Source: Coprococcus sp.
Lineage (GTDB): Bacteria; Bacillota; Clostridia; Lachnospirales; Lachnospiraceae
Direction of reading: 5' to 3'
Assembly: GCA_017935345.1 (NCBI GenBank)
Contig: JAGBHU010000016.1
Coordinates: forward strand, 124,001-188,000
Length of the DNA stretch: 64,000 nt
Each line of letters starts with the position of its first letter. Position 1 is the first letter of the stretch. The notes under the pieces are model-generated. The model was not told the DNA's origin. It searched no databases and saw only the letters and a program-made list of their open reading frames with translations. A program made the translations under genes and the position numbers. Below are positions 51,471 to 60,813 of this stretch, piece by piece.

Positions 51471-53510
51471 GTGAGCAATATTATATTTGCAATTTCAAAC
51501 GTTCTGGGAATAGCGATGAAATGGTGTTTTGCGTTTGTGAAAGACTATGGCTTGGCTATTATATTGTTTACGTTGCTTACAAAAGTGATTTTATTTCCGA
51601 TATCCATTATCACACAGAAGAACTCTATTAAGATGGCGAAGCTCAGACCGAAGCTTGATGACCTTAAAATTAAGTATGTTGATGACAAGGATAAATATGC
51701 GGATGCCCAGCTTGAACTGTATAAGAAGGAAAAATATCATCCGTTGTTGGATTTAATACCGCTTTTTGTCCAGATTATCATTGTTTTGGGTCTTGTTGGC
51801 GTTATGTACAGGCCATTGTCCTATATTTTGGAATTGAATGATTCTGTTATAGAGCAGCTTCGTAATTGGCTGACAAATGATTTAAACATTAAGAATCTGG
51901 ATAGTTCCTATCAGTTGGAAATCATTAGACAGATTCAATCGGGCAAGGGTGCGTCTGTAGGGATAGAAGATAGTGCCCTGAACCACATCCTTGATTTCAA
52001 TATGAATTTTTGCGGACTTAATTTATCAGCAAGACCATCATTTCATGAGCATTATGAATTGCTTTTTATACCGCTTTTTTCAGGTTTTAGTGCATGGATT
52101 ATGTGTGTGGTTCAGAATAAAATCAATATATTGCAATTATATGCAGGGAAGATTAATAAATACGGCACAACGATATTTATGATTGCATTTTCTGTATATT
52201 TTTCCATGCTTGTTCCGGCAGGAGTGGGTATTTATTGGATTTTTGGAAATTTGTTTGCAATTCCTTCCATGTATTTATTGAATAAGGTGGTTCCTCCTGA
52301 AAAGTACATTGATGTGAAATATGTAAAAGAAATGCAGAAGATGCAGCAGGAGAAGGAAAAATATCTTGCAGGTTACAGTAAATTGGAAAAATCATGTTAC
52401 AAGAGATTTTTTGAAGTCGAAGATATGAAGCTGATGTTTTATTCGGAGCAAAAAGGATTTTATAAATATTATGAACCGATTATCGACTATATTTGTGAAA
52501 AGTCTGATTATGTAATACACTATGTAACAAGTGATGCTGAAGACCCAATTTTGAAAAATGATAATAAACAGATACAAGCATATTATATCGCACGTGATAA
52601 ATATTTAATTCCTCTTTTTATGAAGCTTGATTGTGATATGTGTGTTATGACGATGCCCGATATCGAAAAATATCATATCAAACGCTCAAGAGTAAGAAAA
52701 GATATTGAATATGTATATGTGCCACATGGAATGGGAAGTACTGCTCTTACCTTCAGAAAGGGTGCACTTGATCATTATGACACGATATTTTGCGTGGGGA
52801 TTGATGCCGTAAACGAGATAAGAGAGACAGAGCATTTATATGGAACGAAAAAGAAGCTGATTGTTGAGACCGGTTATGTATTGCTGGATAATATGATTGC
52901 GCAGTATGAAGAGAACGGGCATGAAGAAAAAGGGAATCCTTATATTTTAATTGCACCGTCATGGCAGCCCGATAATATTATAGATACCTGCATAGAAACG
53001 ATTTTAGACAAACTGGCGGACAGCACTTTTGACGTTATTTTGAGACCTCATCCGCAGCAGATAAGACACGAGGCGGAGCGTTTCGAGATATTAAAGGATC
53101 AATACAAAGGCTGTCATAATATTTTTATTGAGACGGATTTTTCTTCAAACACAACAGTCATGGACGCTGATGTGCTTATAACGGATTGGTCTGATATTTC
53201 ATTTGAATATGCATTTACGACTTTAAAACCTGTTTTGTTTGTTGATACGCCTATGAAAATTATGAACAATGAATATGATAGGATTGATACCGTTCCGATT
53301 AATATTTCTCTTAGAAAGGTATTGGGAACAAGTGTTAAGCCGGAAGATGTGGAAGCTGTAAAAGATGTTGTAAATGAACTTGTTGCCAATAGAGAATTGT
53401 ATAGGAATAAAATTCTTCAGGCCAGAGATGAACATATTTTTAATGTAGGTAAAAGTAAGATTTTAAGTGGAAAATATATTGTTAAATCACTTGATAATAC
53501 AAGACGATAG
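51471..53510 (+). CDS. Fusion of YidC/Oxa1-like insertase domain and TagB/TagF-like CDP-glycerol phosphotransferase
   Basis: A 679-residue two-part protein. Residues 1-280 match the YidC/Oxa1 fold: TM1 ending at LFPISIITQKNSIKM (with Lys 38 where Oxa1 proteins often have Arg), a charged cytosolic hairpin (KLRPKLDDLKIKYVDD), then LLDLIPLFVQIIIVLGLVGVMYRPL and further helices to 275. Residues 310-679 match the Glyphos_transf domain of teichoic acid glycerophosphotransferases: VPHGMGS (His 419), SWQPDN, RPHP (His 527) and TDWSDISFE (572-579). GTG start at 51471 after GAGGAGTAAGGG. No stop or frameshift divides the two parts. A membrane-docked teichoic-acid polymerase or a coupled insertion/modification role is possible; both domains are recognised, their joint job is inferred. 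Confidence 0.85.
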   Translation: MSNIIFAISNVLGIAMKWCFAFVKDYGLAIILFTLLTKVILFPISIITQKNSIKMAKLRPKLDDLKIKYVDDKDKYADAQLELYKKEKYHPLLDLIPLFVQIIIVLGLVGVMYRPLSYILELNDSVIEQLRNWLTNDLNIKNLDSSYQLEIIRQIQSGKGASVGIEDSALNHILDFNMNFCGLNLSARPSFHEHYELLFIPLFSGFSAWIMCVVQNKINILQLYAGKINKYGTTIFMIAFSVYFSMLVPAGVGIYWIFGNLFAIPSMYLLNKVVPPEKYIDVKYVKEMQKMQQEKEKYLAGYSKLEKSCYKRFFEVEDMKLMFYSEQKGFYKYYEPIIDYICEKSDYVIHYVTSDAEDPILKNDNKQIQAYYIARDKYLIPLFMKLDCDMCVMTMPDIEKYHIKRSRVRKDIEYVYVPHGMGSTALTFRKGALDHYDTIFCVGIDAVNEIRETEHLYGTKKKLIVETGYVLLDNMIAQYEENGHEEKGNPYILIAPSWQPDNIIDTCIETILDKLADSTFDVILRPHPQQIRHEAERFEILKDQYKGCHNIFIETDFSSNTTVMDADVLITDWSDISFEYAFTTLKPVLFVDTPMKIMNNEYDRIDTVPINISLRKVLGTSVKPEDVEAVKDVVNELVANRELYRNKILQARDEHIFNVGKSKILSGKYIVKSLDNTRR

Positions 53511-53519
53511 GAGAAACGG

Positions 53520-54239
53520 ATGAAAAACGATTGGGAAAAGATATGGCAGAATAGAAAAGCTGATGGCAACGAACTGCAATCGAACGATGAAAATCGGGTA
53601 TTGCTGGAACTGAAACGGCTGAATGGTTTTGATCTCGTAAAAGACGGAATATCAGAGGAAGCTTATAAAAGCTTATGTAATGATATCATTGATATGTTGA
53701 GCAGCAATGATAATAATAACCGGATAACATCAATTTATGAAGTCGGGTGCGGAAGTGGTGCAAATCTGTTCTTAATGGAGAAAAATGGTCTTATCACAGG
53801 CGGTATTGATTATTCGGAAGCACTAATAGGCGTTGCAAGAAGGGTGTTAAAATCAAACGATATTGAGTCGGGAGAAGCGATTGCAGTACCTGCTTTGCCG
53901 CTATATGATTCCGTCTTTGCAGTAGATGTTTTTTCTTATTTTGAGGATCGTGTCTATGCGGTAAAGGTTATGGAGAAAATGTTGCTAAAGAGCAGATATT
54001 CCATAGGAATTGTATCTGTTCATGATAAAGAAAAAGAAGATGAAATGATGGAATTCAGAAGAAAAAGTATTCCGGAATACGATAAGCGATATAAGAATCT
54101 GCCTAAATTGTGTTATAGTAAAGACTTTTTTCGGGATTTCGCCCAAAAATATAATTTGAATATTGTATTTAAGGATAGCAATATTGGAGGATACTGGAAT
54201 AACAAATATTTATTTGATTGCTATATGTATAAAGAATAA
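53520..54239 (+). CDS. Class I SAM-dependent methyltransferase
   Basis: A 239-residue methyltransferase with the SAM-binding loop YEVGCGSGANLFLMEKNG, the acidic residue after strand 2 (GGIDYSEALIGVA) and the AVDVFSYFED region after strand 4. It has no membrane segment. AGGAGAAACGG precedes the ATG, 9 bp after the YidC-TagF gene. In this neighbourhood it could N-methylate ethanolamine-type groups or O-methylate a sugar on the polymer; the substrate is unknown. Confidence 0.8.
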   Translation: MKNDWEKIWQNRKADGNELQSNDENRVLLELKRLNGFDLVKDGISEEAYKSLCNDIIDMLSSNDNNNRITSIYEVGCGSGANLFLMEKNGLITGGIDYSEALIGVARRVLKSNDIESGEAIAVPALPLYDSVFAVDVFSYFEDRVYAVKVMEKMLLKSRYSIGIVSVHDKEKEDEMMEFRRKSIPEYDKRYKNLPKLCYSKDFFRDFAQKYNLNIVFKDSNIGGYWNNKYLFDCYMYKE

Positions 54240-54284
54240 AATTGAATTTATTGCAATGTATTGTTATAGGGAGGAAAACTCGAT

Positions 54285-56105
54285 ATGCAGGCGGTCATTT
54301 TAGCGGCGGGTATGGGTAAAAGATTAAAGCAGTATACAAAGAATAATACGAAATGTATGGTTCATGTATGTGGCGAAACCCTGATATCAAGGATGCTTCA
54401 TATTCTTGATAAAAAGAAATTAAATAAAATAGTGATTGTAGTGGGATATAAAAAAGAGACGTTAATCGGATATATCAATGATATTCCGCTTTGCACTCCT
54501 GTTGAATATATTGAAAATCCGGATTATGAAAAGACGAATAATATCTATTCTCTTTTGCTTGCAAAAGATTATCTGATGCTGGATGATTCTATTATATTAG
54601 AATCTGATTTAATATTTGAAGAAAGTGTTATTGACGTACTTCTTGAAGATGATAGGGATAATCTTGCGCTTGTGGACAAGTATGAGAACTGGATGGATGG
54701 AGCCTGTATGGTTTTAGATGATAATGACCATATTCAGGATTTTATTAAAGGAAGAAATATAGAATATACGAATATCAATACATATTATAAGACGGTGAAT
54801 ATTTATAAGTTTTCTGCTGCATTTTCGAAGCATATTTATGTACCTTTTTTGACGGCATATATGGATGCGATGGGTACAAATGAATACTATGAGTCTGTCA
54901 TTAAATTAATTTCCATGCTGGAATGTAAAGGGATACAGGCGAAACGATTAGATAATCAATTATGGTATGAGATAGATGATATACAGGATTTGGATATTGC
55001 GGAATCATTATTTGAAAATGCGGAAAATAAAAGATATGAATTAATCTCAAAAAGGTATGGCGGATTTTGGAGATATCCCAAAATGATGGATTACTGTTAT
55101 TTAGTCAATCCATATTATCCTACTGACAGAATGCGGTTCGAGATAAAGAATAATTTTGATATTTTATTGCAGTCCTATCCGTCAGGACAGGATATTCTAA
55201 AGCTTCTTGCCAATAAGCATTTCGGAGTAGGCAAAGAGTATTTAGCAATAGGAAATGGCGCTGCTGAACTGATTGATATTCTCATGAACAGCTTAGAGGG
55301 AAAATGCGGATTTATAATACCCACTTTTGAAGAGTACCGACACAGATATCCGGAAAATGAAAGTGTATTTATGAATGCAGAATATCCGGATTTTAAATAT
55401 GGTGTGGAGGATATGATTGCTTTTTTCAAAGATAAGAATATATCGAATATCGTGTTGATTAATCCGGATAATCCCAGTGGAAATATGATATGTAAGGAGG
55501 ATATCTATCGATTCATTGACTGGTGTGTGGATAATGGAATCAGGCTTATTCTTGATGAGAGCTTTGTGGATTTTTCCGATTATAAGGAACAATCTCTTTT
55601 TCATGATGACATTATAAAACAATACAGAGATAATCTGATATTGGTAAAGAGTATCTCAAAATCTTATGGAGTTCCGGGGGTTCGGTTAGGGATACTGGCA
55701 TCAGGGGATACAAAATTAATTGAAAAAATAAATAAACAACTGCCTATATGGAATATTAACTCATTTGCAGAATATTTCCTACAGATAGTAGATAAATATA
55801 ATGATGCGTATGAGAGAAGCCTTGTGCAGCTGTCAGACAGCAGAAAGAAAATGTTTGATGCACTGAGCCATATAAGTTATATGCGTCCGATTCCATCTCA
55901 TGCGAATTATATCATGGTGGAGCTGCTGGATGGGGTAATGAGCAGAGATTTATCAGCCTATTTATTGCAGAAGAATATATTGATTAAAGATTTGACAGAA
56001 AAAATGGGTAATCACAGACAATATATTAGATTGGCAATAAGGACAGAAGATGAAAATGCGATATTATGTAAGATATTAAATGAGTATAAAAATAAGTTGA
56101 AATAA
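54285..56105 (+). CDS. Nucleotidyltransferase (LicC-like) fused to HisC/CobD-like PLP enzyme
   Basis: A 606-residue fusion. Residues 1-245 form a sugar-phosphate/phosphocholine nucleotidyltransferase: AVILAAGMGKRLKQYTKNNTK, VVGYKKE, ENPDYEKTNNIYSLLLAK, ESDL and a late WYEIDDIQDL metal-binding pair, closest to LicC-type CTP:phosphocholine cytidylyltransferases. Residues 255-606 form a fold-type I PLP enzyme with IGNGAAELID, NPDNPSG (393-399), LDES (Asp 424) and the Schiff-base lysine in VKSISKSYGVPGVRLG (Lys 459), resembling HisC aminotransferase and CobD decarboxylase. One chain could make an amino-alcohol phosphate (or amino acid-derived head group) and activate it as CDP or NDP ester for the transferases upstream. 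The substrate is inferred. Confidence 0.82.
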   Translation: MQAVILAAGMGKRLKQYTKNNTKCMVHVCGETLISRMLHILDKKKLNKIVIVVGYKKETLIGYINDIPLCTPVEYIENPDYEKTNNIYSLLLAKDYLMLDDSIILESDLIFEESVIDVLLEDDRDNLALVDKYENWMDGACMVLDDNDHIQDFIKGRNIEYTNINTYYKTVNIYKFSAAFSKHIYVPFLTAYMDAMGTNEYYESVIKLISMLECKGIQAKRLDNQLWYEIDDIQDLDIAESLFENAENKRYELISKRYGGFWRYPKMMDYCYLVNPYYPTDRMRFEIKNNFDILLQSYPSGQDILKLLANKHFGVGKEYLAIGNGAAELIDILMNSLEGKCGFIIPTFEEYRHRYPENESVFMNAEYPDFKYGVEDMIAFFKDKNISNIVLINPDNPSGNMICKEDIYRFIDWCVDNGIRLILDESFVDFSDYKEQSLFHDDIIKQYRDNLILVKSISKSYGVPGVRLGILASGDTKLIEKINKQLPIWNINSFAEYFLQIVDKYNDAYERSLVQLSDSRKKMFDALSHISYMRPIPSHANYIMVELLDGVMSRDLSAYLLQKNILIKDLTEKMGNHRQYIRLAIRTEDENAILCKILNEYKNKLK

Positions 56106-56163
56106 AAAAATGAGATGTTGGGAAAACAGAAAGAGATATCGTTGGAAATTTAGCAAAAAATGC

Positions 56164-56192
56164 TTGTAAACCCAATTTATATGTGTTACAAT
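56164..56192 (+). promoter_or_regulatory. rpsB-tsf promoter
   Basis: TTGTAA (56164-56169), 17-bp spacer, TACAAT (56187-56192). It starts a ~117-nt leader before rpsB. Confidence 0.65.
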
Positions 56193-56226
56193 CGACTTTG
56201 CGTGAGTGCGCAGAAAATAAAATACA

Positions 56227-56287
56227 TGTCAGCTGATGTTTGGCGTGGTGCCTATAGCTCGGGTGGTCCAAAGATGTGAGGCTGACA
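56227..56287 (+). promoter_or_regulatory. Structured 5' leader of rpsB
   Basis: TGTCAGC (56227-56233) pairs with GCTGACA (56281-56287) and inside it TTTGG (56239-56243) pairs with CCAAA (56268-56272), capped by a GU-rich loop. It ends 15 nt before the Shine-Dalgarno. Ribosomal protein leaders often bind their own product; S2 feedback is possible here. Confidence 0.5.
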
Positions 56288-56315
56288 GAAGAATTGAACC
56301 ATGGAGGTAGAAAAA

Positions 56316-57071
56316 ATGAGCGTTATTTCAATGAAGCAGTTATTAGAAGCAGGTGTACATTTCGGACACCAGACAAGAAGATGGAATCCTAAGATGAAGC
56401 CATACATCTACACAGAGCGTAATGGTATTTATATCATTGACCTTCAGAAGTCAGTTGGTATGGTAGACGATGCTTACAATGCAATCAGTGAGTGTGTTGC
56501 AAACGGCGGTAAGATTCTTTTTGTTGGTACAAAGAAGCAGGCTCAGGATTCAATCAAGAGTGAAGCAGAGCGTTGTGGTATGTACTATGTAAATGAGAGA
56601 TGGTTAGGTGGTATGTTAACAAACTTCAAGACTATCCAGACAAGAATCGCAACACTTAAGAAGTATGAGGCTATGGAAGCTGACGGTACATTTGATGTTC
56701 TTCCTAAGAAGGAAGTTATCCAGATTAAGAAGGAAATGGAGAAGCTTGAGAAGAACCTTGGCGGTATCAAGGAAATGAAAGAAATTCCTGATATGATTTT
56801 CGTAGTAGACCCTAAGAAGGAGAGAATCTGTATTCAGGAGGCTCACTCACTTGGTATTAAGCTTGTAGGTATCGCTGATACAAACTGTGATCCGGAAGAG
56901 CTTGATTATGTAATTCCTGGTAATGATGATGCCATCAGAGCCGTTAAGTTAATCGTTTCAAAGATGGCGGATGCTGTTATTGAGGCTCAGCAGGGCGTGG
57001 ATGCCGTTGATGCAGAAGCTGACGTTGATGCAGAAGTAGAGGCAGAGGCAGAGGAAGCAGTAGAGGAGTAA
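56316..57071 (+). CDS. rpsB: 30S ribosomal protein S2
   Basis: A 251-residue S2 protein: [70 protein letters not shown] and [28 protein letters not shown]. The C-terminal ~20 residues form an acidic Glu/Ala/Val tail. ATG 56316 is 8 nt from GGAGG at 56303-56307; another ATG at 56301 overlaps that site. Paired with tsf as usual. Confidence 0.98.
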   Translation: MSVISMKQLLEAGVHFGHQTRRWNPKMKPYIYTERNGIYIIDLQKSVGMVDDAYNAISECVANGGKILFVGTKKQAQDSIKSEAERCGMYYVNERWLGGMLTNFKTIQTRIATLKKYEAMEADGTFDVLPKKEVIQIKKEMEKLEKNLGGIKEMKEIPDMIFVVDPKKERICIQEAHSLGIKLVGIADTNCDPEELDYVIPGNDDAIRAVKLIVSKMADAVIEAQQGVDAVDAEADVDAEVEAEAEEAVEE

Positions 57072-57183
57072 TGATTTCTTGGCGGCAGCGGCGTATGGAC
57101 AAGTCCGCCTCGGTATTTAATTGTCAATCAATATATGCAGCTTGATACGGCATATATCAATATATAGTTGGAGGTAAATAAAG

Positions 57184-58113
57184 ATGGCTATTACAGCAGC
57201 TCAGGTAAAAGAGTTAAGAGAGATGTCAGGTGCCGGCATGATGGACTGTAAGAAGGCTCTTACAGAGACAGACGGTGATTTTGATAAAGCAGTAGAGTGG
57301 TTAAGAGAGAAAGGTCTTGCAACAGCACAGAAGAAGGCAGGAAGAATTGCAGCAGAAGGTATCGTTGCAACTGTTATTTCAGAAGATGGCAAGACAGCTA
57401 CAGTTCTGGAAGTAAATGCAGAGACAGACTTCGTTGCAAAGAATGAAGTATTCCAGACATACGTTAAAGAAGTTGCAGAGCAGATTAATACATCAGATGT
57501 TGCAGATGTTGAGGCGCTTAACGCAGCAAAGTGGGCGCTTGACCCATCAATCACAGTTGCAGAGAAGCATGCGGCAATGATTGCAAAGATTGGTGAGAAC
57601 ATGAATATCAGAAGATTTGAGAAAATCGTTACAGACGGTATGGTAGTTTCATACATCCATGCAGGCGGTAAGATTGGTGTTCTTGTAGAAGCTGATACAG
57701 ATGGAACAGGTGCAGAGATTGAAGAGTGCTTAAAGAACGTAGCAATGCAGGTTGCAGCTATGAATCCTAAGTATGTTTCAACGGATGAAGTATCTGAGGA
57801 ATATAAGGCGAAAGAGCTTGAGATTCTTGTTGCTCAGGCTAAGAATGACCCTAAGAATGCAAACAAGCCTGATAATATCATTGAGAAGATGGTACAGGGA
57901 AGACTGAACAAGGAGCTTAAGGAAGTATGTCTTCTTGAGCAGGAGTATGTTAAGGCTGAGAATAAAGAGAATGTTGCTCAGTACGTTGCAGGTGTAGCAA
58001 AGGCTGCAGGCTGCAAGCTTGCAATCAAGAAGATTGTTCGTTTTGAAACAGGCGAAGGTCTTGAGAAGAAGAATGAAGACTTTGCTGCCGAGGTTGCCGC
58101 ACAGCTCGGCTAG
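57184..58113 (+). CDS. tsf: Translation elongation factor Ts
   Basis: A 309-residue EF-Ts, the nucleotide exchange factor of EF-Tu. N-terminal UBA-like domain with the family signature LREMSGAGMMDCKKAL, then AVEWLREKGLATAQKKAGRIAAEGIV, EVNAETDFVAKNEVF, and the coiled-coil core ending HAGGKIGVLVEAD. GGAGGTAAATAAAG precedes the ATG. The 112-bp gap after rpsB contains a GGCGG/CCGCC hairpin (57080-57110 region) that could tune the ratio of the two products. Confidence 0.98.
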   Translation: MAITAAQVKELREMSGAGMMDCKKALTETDGDFDKAVEWLREKGLATAQKKAGRIAAEGIVATVISEDGKTATVLEVNAETDFVAKNEVFQTYVKEVAEQINTSDVADVEALNAAKWALDPSITVAEKHAAMIAKIGENMNIRRFEKIVTDGMVVSYIHAGGKIGVLVEADTDGTGAEIEECLKNVAMQVAAMNPKYVSTDEVSEEYKAKELEILVAQAKNDPKNANKPDNIIEKMVQGRLNKELKEVCLLEQEYVKAENKENVAQYVAGVAKAAGCKLAIKKIVRFETGEGLEKKNEDFAAEVAAQLG

Positions 58114-58174
58114 TTGCGGGAACAGCTCGAAACGCAGAGACAAAATATAAAATTGCATATAAAATATATAAATG

Positions 58175-58208
58175 CCGGGAACGTATTGTTTCCGGTGTTT
58201 TATTTTTG
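58175..58208 (+). terminator. Intrinsic terminator after tsf
   Basis: CCGGGAAC (58175-58182) pairs with GTTTCCGG (58188-58195; one G-U) around GTATT, followed by TGTTTTATTTTT. Confidence 0.85.
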
Positions 58209-58316
58209 AAAATCATTCTAAAAAATCAGAATACTTAGTATTTACGTTCTATTTAATATAGAGTATACTAAAACTGCAGGTGTTTTTTCACCATATGATA
58301 ATAAAGGGGAGATGTT

Positions 58317-59741
58317 ATGAATTTAAAATGTTCAAATTGTGGGGGTGCGGTTGTACTAAATCCGGAAACAGGAATGATGGAGTGTACACAATGTAAAGGG
58401 GTTATCAATACCGGATTTTCCATTAAAAAGGCAGATTTAGATGTATCTGACAGTCCGATTGATGAACGTACTGCTTTGGAATTTGCAAAGAAGGACAGGG
58501 CAGAACGATATCTGGCAGAAAGTAAAAAGAATATTACTGGAATGGATGATATGGGCATCGGTATTGATGACGATATCATACCACATCTGGTGGAAGAAGA
58601 TACAGACGGCGGGACTGCAACGGATACCAATGGGAGTGCAGATAATATTCAGAGCAGAACTACATATATGAAAATGGATGTATACAGCTGTACCTCCTGT
58701 GGTGCAAAGCTGATGATGAATAGTAAAGAAGCTGCAAGCTTTTGTGCGTATTGCGGTCAGCCAACGATTATCTTTGAACGTGTTTCCGATGAGGTACAGC
58801 CTGACGTTGTGATTCCTTTTTCTATAACCAAGGAAAAAGCCGTAAGTCTGATAAAAGAAAAATTTATGAGCGGAAGATTTGTTCCGGATGAGATCAAAAA
58901 TTTTGAAATTGATAAACTTCGCGGCATTTATATCCCGTTCTGGCTGTGTTCTACAAATAACAGATGTAAAATGAATCTTTCGGCTACCAGAACGGAGAGA
59001 AGAAATGGAAAGCAATATCAGAAGTCGATAAGCATGTACAGGGATTTGGAATGTGAATATGAACGAATCACCGTCGATGCATCAAGAAGGCTCAATGATT
59101 CCATATCAAAGAGACTGGAACCGTATGATTTGAGTAAGCTTGTACCGTTTGATATAGGATATTTATCGGGATTTTATGCCGACAGATATGATGTTCCGGC
59201 TGATGAGGCTGTCAATATAGCAAAACAGAGAAGTGAGGAGTTTATCGAAAAGCGGATATTTGATTCCTGTGAGGATGTGTCAGATATTCGAAAAAAATCC
59301 GATAGTAAAACAACGAATATTGCAGATATCGAATACGCGATGCTGCCGGCATGGTTTATAACCTTTCGGTATAAAGGAATCATTTATACCGTAGTCGTAA
59401 ATGGTCAGACCGGCAAGGTAATTGGCAATGTACCGGTAAATAAAATTAAGGTTGGCATGGCGTTTGCGTTTTTTTTGATGCTTTTAACGATACTCACTAC
59501 TTTTATAACAGTATTCGGTGGTAATATATGGTATGCTGATTGGATTAGTGAATATTCCAGAAAATCGGATGACGCTTGGATAGGCTTATATATAGTGATA
59601 GTTACTGCGGGATTTTCAATTTTCAAATTTATAGACGGGATACGTCGGGCAAGAGCATATAAACAGGACAGTTATCGGTTTGGCGGTAGCGTATTAACAA
59701 AATATGTAAAGAAAAGGCAGGACAAGACATGGGTTCGTTAG
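58317..59741 (+). CDS. Double zinc-ribbon membrane protein
   Basis: A 474-residue protein. Residues 5-30 form a zinc ribbon (CSNCGG...CTQCKG), and a second lies around 125-145 (CTSCGAKL...CAYCGQP). A ~230-residue cytosolic domain with VIPFSITKEKAVSLIKEKF and LRGIYIPFWLCS follows, seen in other TFIIB-type zinc-ribbon proteins of Firmicutes. Two membrane helices lie near 380-400 and 425-440, then a basic tail. Function is not established for the family. GGGGAG precedes the ATG. It overlaps the next small gene by 13 bp and is followed by two AIM24 genes. Confidence 0.75.
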   Translation: MNLKCSNCGGAVVLNPETGMMECTQCKGVINTGFSIKKADLDVSDSPIDERTALEFAKKDRAERYLAESKKNITGMDDMGIGIDDDIIPHLVEEDTDGGTATDTNGSADNIQSRTTYMKMDVYSCTSCGAKLMMNSKEAASFCAYCGQPTIIFERVSDEVQPDVVIPFSITKEKAVSLIKEKFMSGRFVPDEIKNFEIDKLRGIYIPFWLCSTNNRCKMNLSATRTERRNGKQYQKSISMYRDLECEYERITVDASRRLNDSISKRLEPYDLSKLVPFDIGYLSGFYADRYDVPADEAVNIAKQRSEEFIEKRIFDSCEDVSDIRKKSDSKTTNIADIEYAMLPAWFITFRYKGIIYTVVVNGQTGKVIGNVPVNKIKVGMAFAFFLMLLTILTTFITVFGGNIWYADWISEYSRKSDDAWIGLYIVIVTAGFSIFKFIDGIRRARAYKQDSYRFGGSVLTKYVKKRQDKTWVR

Positions 59742-59941
59742 TTTTTTTATTTGTTGGAATTGGTATTATTTCAGGGATATTGCTTACGATAGGAATCGTA
59801 TGTAAAATGTATGTAAAGTCAAACAGTATCGGTGACGATATCGGGGAGGACACAGACTTTTTAAAGCCGGGAAGCGAGGTATTTCATGGCATGATGGATG
59901 ACAGAGTGATGGTATTTGATAATACATATAAAGTCAGATAG
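59729..59941 (+). CDS. Small single-pass membrane protein
   Basis: A 70-residue protein with an N-terminal hydrophobic helix (LVFLFVGIGIISGILLTIGIV) and an acidic-to-neutral cytosolic tail. It overlaps the zinc-ribbon gene by 13 bp, and AAAGGCAGG inside that gene is a fair ribosome binding site, so the start is supported by context. I do not recognise a family. It could be an accessory subunit of the zinc-ribbon protein. Confidence 0.55.
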   Translation: MGSLVFLFVGIGIISGILLTIGIVCKMYVKSNSIGDDIGEDTDFLKPGSEVFHGMMDDRVMVFDNTYKVR

Positions 59942-60043
59942 GCTTGATGGCACATGTGAGTATAAGGGGGTATGAGGGAAATCATGCATCAGCTTATTGC
60001 ATCAATGAGCAAGGAATTTTAATATATATAAAAGGAGGAGCGT

Positions 60044-60802
60044 ATGTTTCAGTTAAACAATTTTTATGACAACAAGAACATGAAGTGTGTAGGTCAGATG
60101 GGATGTTTTCAAATATTTGAACATGAAAAGGATTTGAGTGTATCCCCATCAAGTGCGGTAAATGCATATTTTTCATCAGAGATGAATGTCCGTAGAAGAC
60201 AGGTGTTGATTAATCTGAATGGAAATAACGGAGTTGTCGTGCAGGCAGGAGCCATGCAATGGATGCTTGGAAATGTACAGATGAATACAGGTGTCAAGGG
60301 CGTCGGTAATTTTATAGGTAAAATGGCATCCGCAGCGGTGACAAAGGAGTCGGTTGTGAAACCGGAGTATGTAGGTCAGGGACTTGTGATGCTTGAGCCT
60401 ACATATAGGCATATTATTTGTCTGAATGTTGCCCAGTGGGGCTCGGTGGTTTTGGATGACGGGTTGTTCCTTTGTGCAGACAATACCCTGCAGCATAAGG
60501 TGGTTTCAAGAAGCAATCTGTCCTCTGCGGTACTTGGCGGAGAAGGTCTGTTTAACCTGTCACTTTCAGGAAATGGTATAGCGGTACTTGAAAGTCCTGT
60601 TCCACAACAGGAACTTATCATGTTCCAAATGCAGAATGACGTAGTTAAAATAGATGGAAATATGGCGATTGCATGGTCTAGTTCACTGGAATTTACTGTT
60701 GAAAAGACAACAAAGAGTCTGCTCGGTTCTGCTGTTTCAAAAGAGGGCTTTGTCAATGTATACAGAGGCACAGGTACGATCCTGATGGCTCCGACAGCAT
60801 AA
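60044..60802 (+). CDS. AIM24 family protein (first copy)
   Basis: A 252-residue AIM24/TIGR00266 beta-barrel-like protein with no membrane segment. Family features: an early FEHEKDLSVSPSSAV, VVQAGAMQWMLGNVQ, LEPTYRHI, and the C-terminal VAWSSSLEFTVEKTTKSLLGSAVSKEGFVNVYRGTGTILMAP. AAAGGAGGAG precedes the ATG. The family's biochemical role is unknown; in mitochondria Aim24 affects inner-membrane organisation. It forms a tandem pair with the next gene, about 60% similar by eye. Confidence 0.9.
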   Translation: MFQLNNFYDNKNMKCVGQMGCFQIFEHEKDLSVSPSSAVNAYFSSEMNVRRRQVLINLNGNNGVVVQAGAMQWMLGNVQMNTGVKGVGNFIGKMASAAVTKESVVKPEYVGQGLVMLEPTYRHIICLNVAQWGSVVLDDGLFLCADNTLQHKVVSRSNLSSAVLGGEGLFNLSLSGNGIAVLESPVPQQELIMFQMQNDVVKIDGNMAIAWSSSLEFTVEKTTKSLLGSAVSKEGFVNVYRGTGTILMAPTA

Positions 60803-60813
60803 GGAGGTCGTGT

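Noticed and set aside
59972..60022. Possible 16-residue ORF before the first AIM24 gene
   Set aside because: The GGGGGT upstream is too close to the ATG, and no conserved feature supports it.
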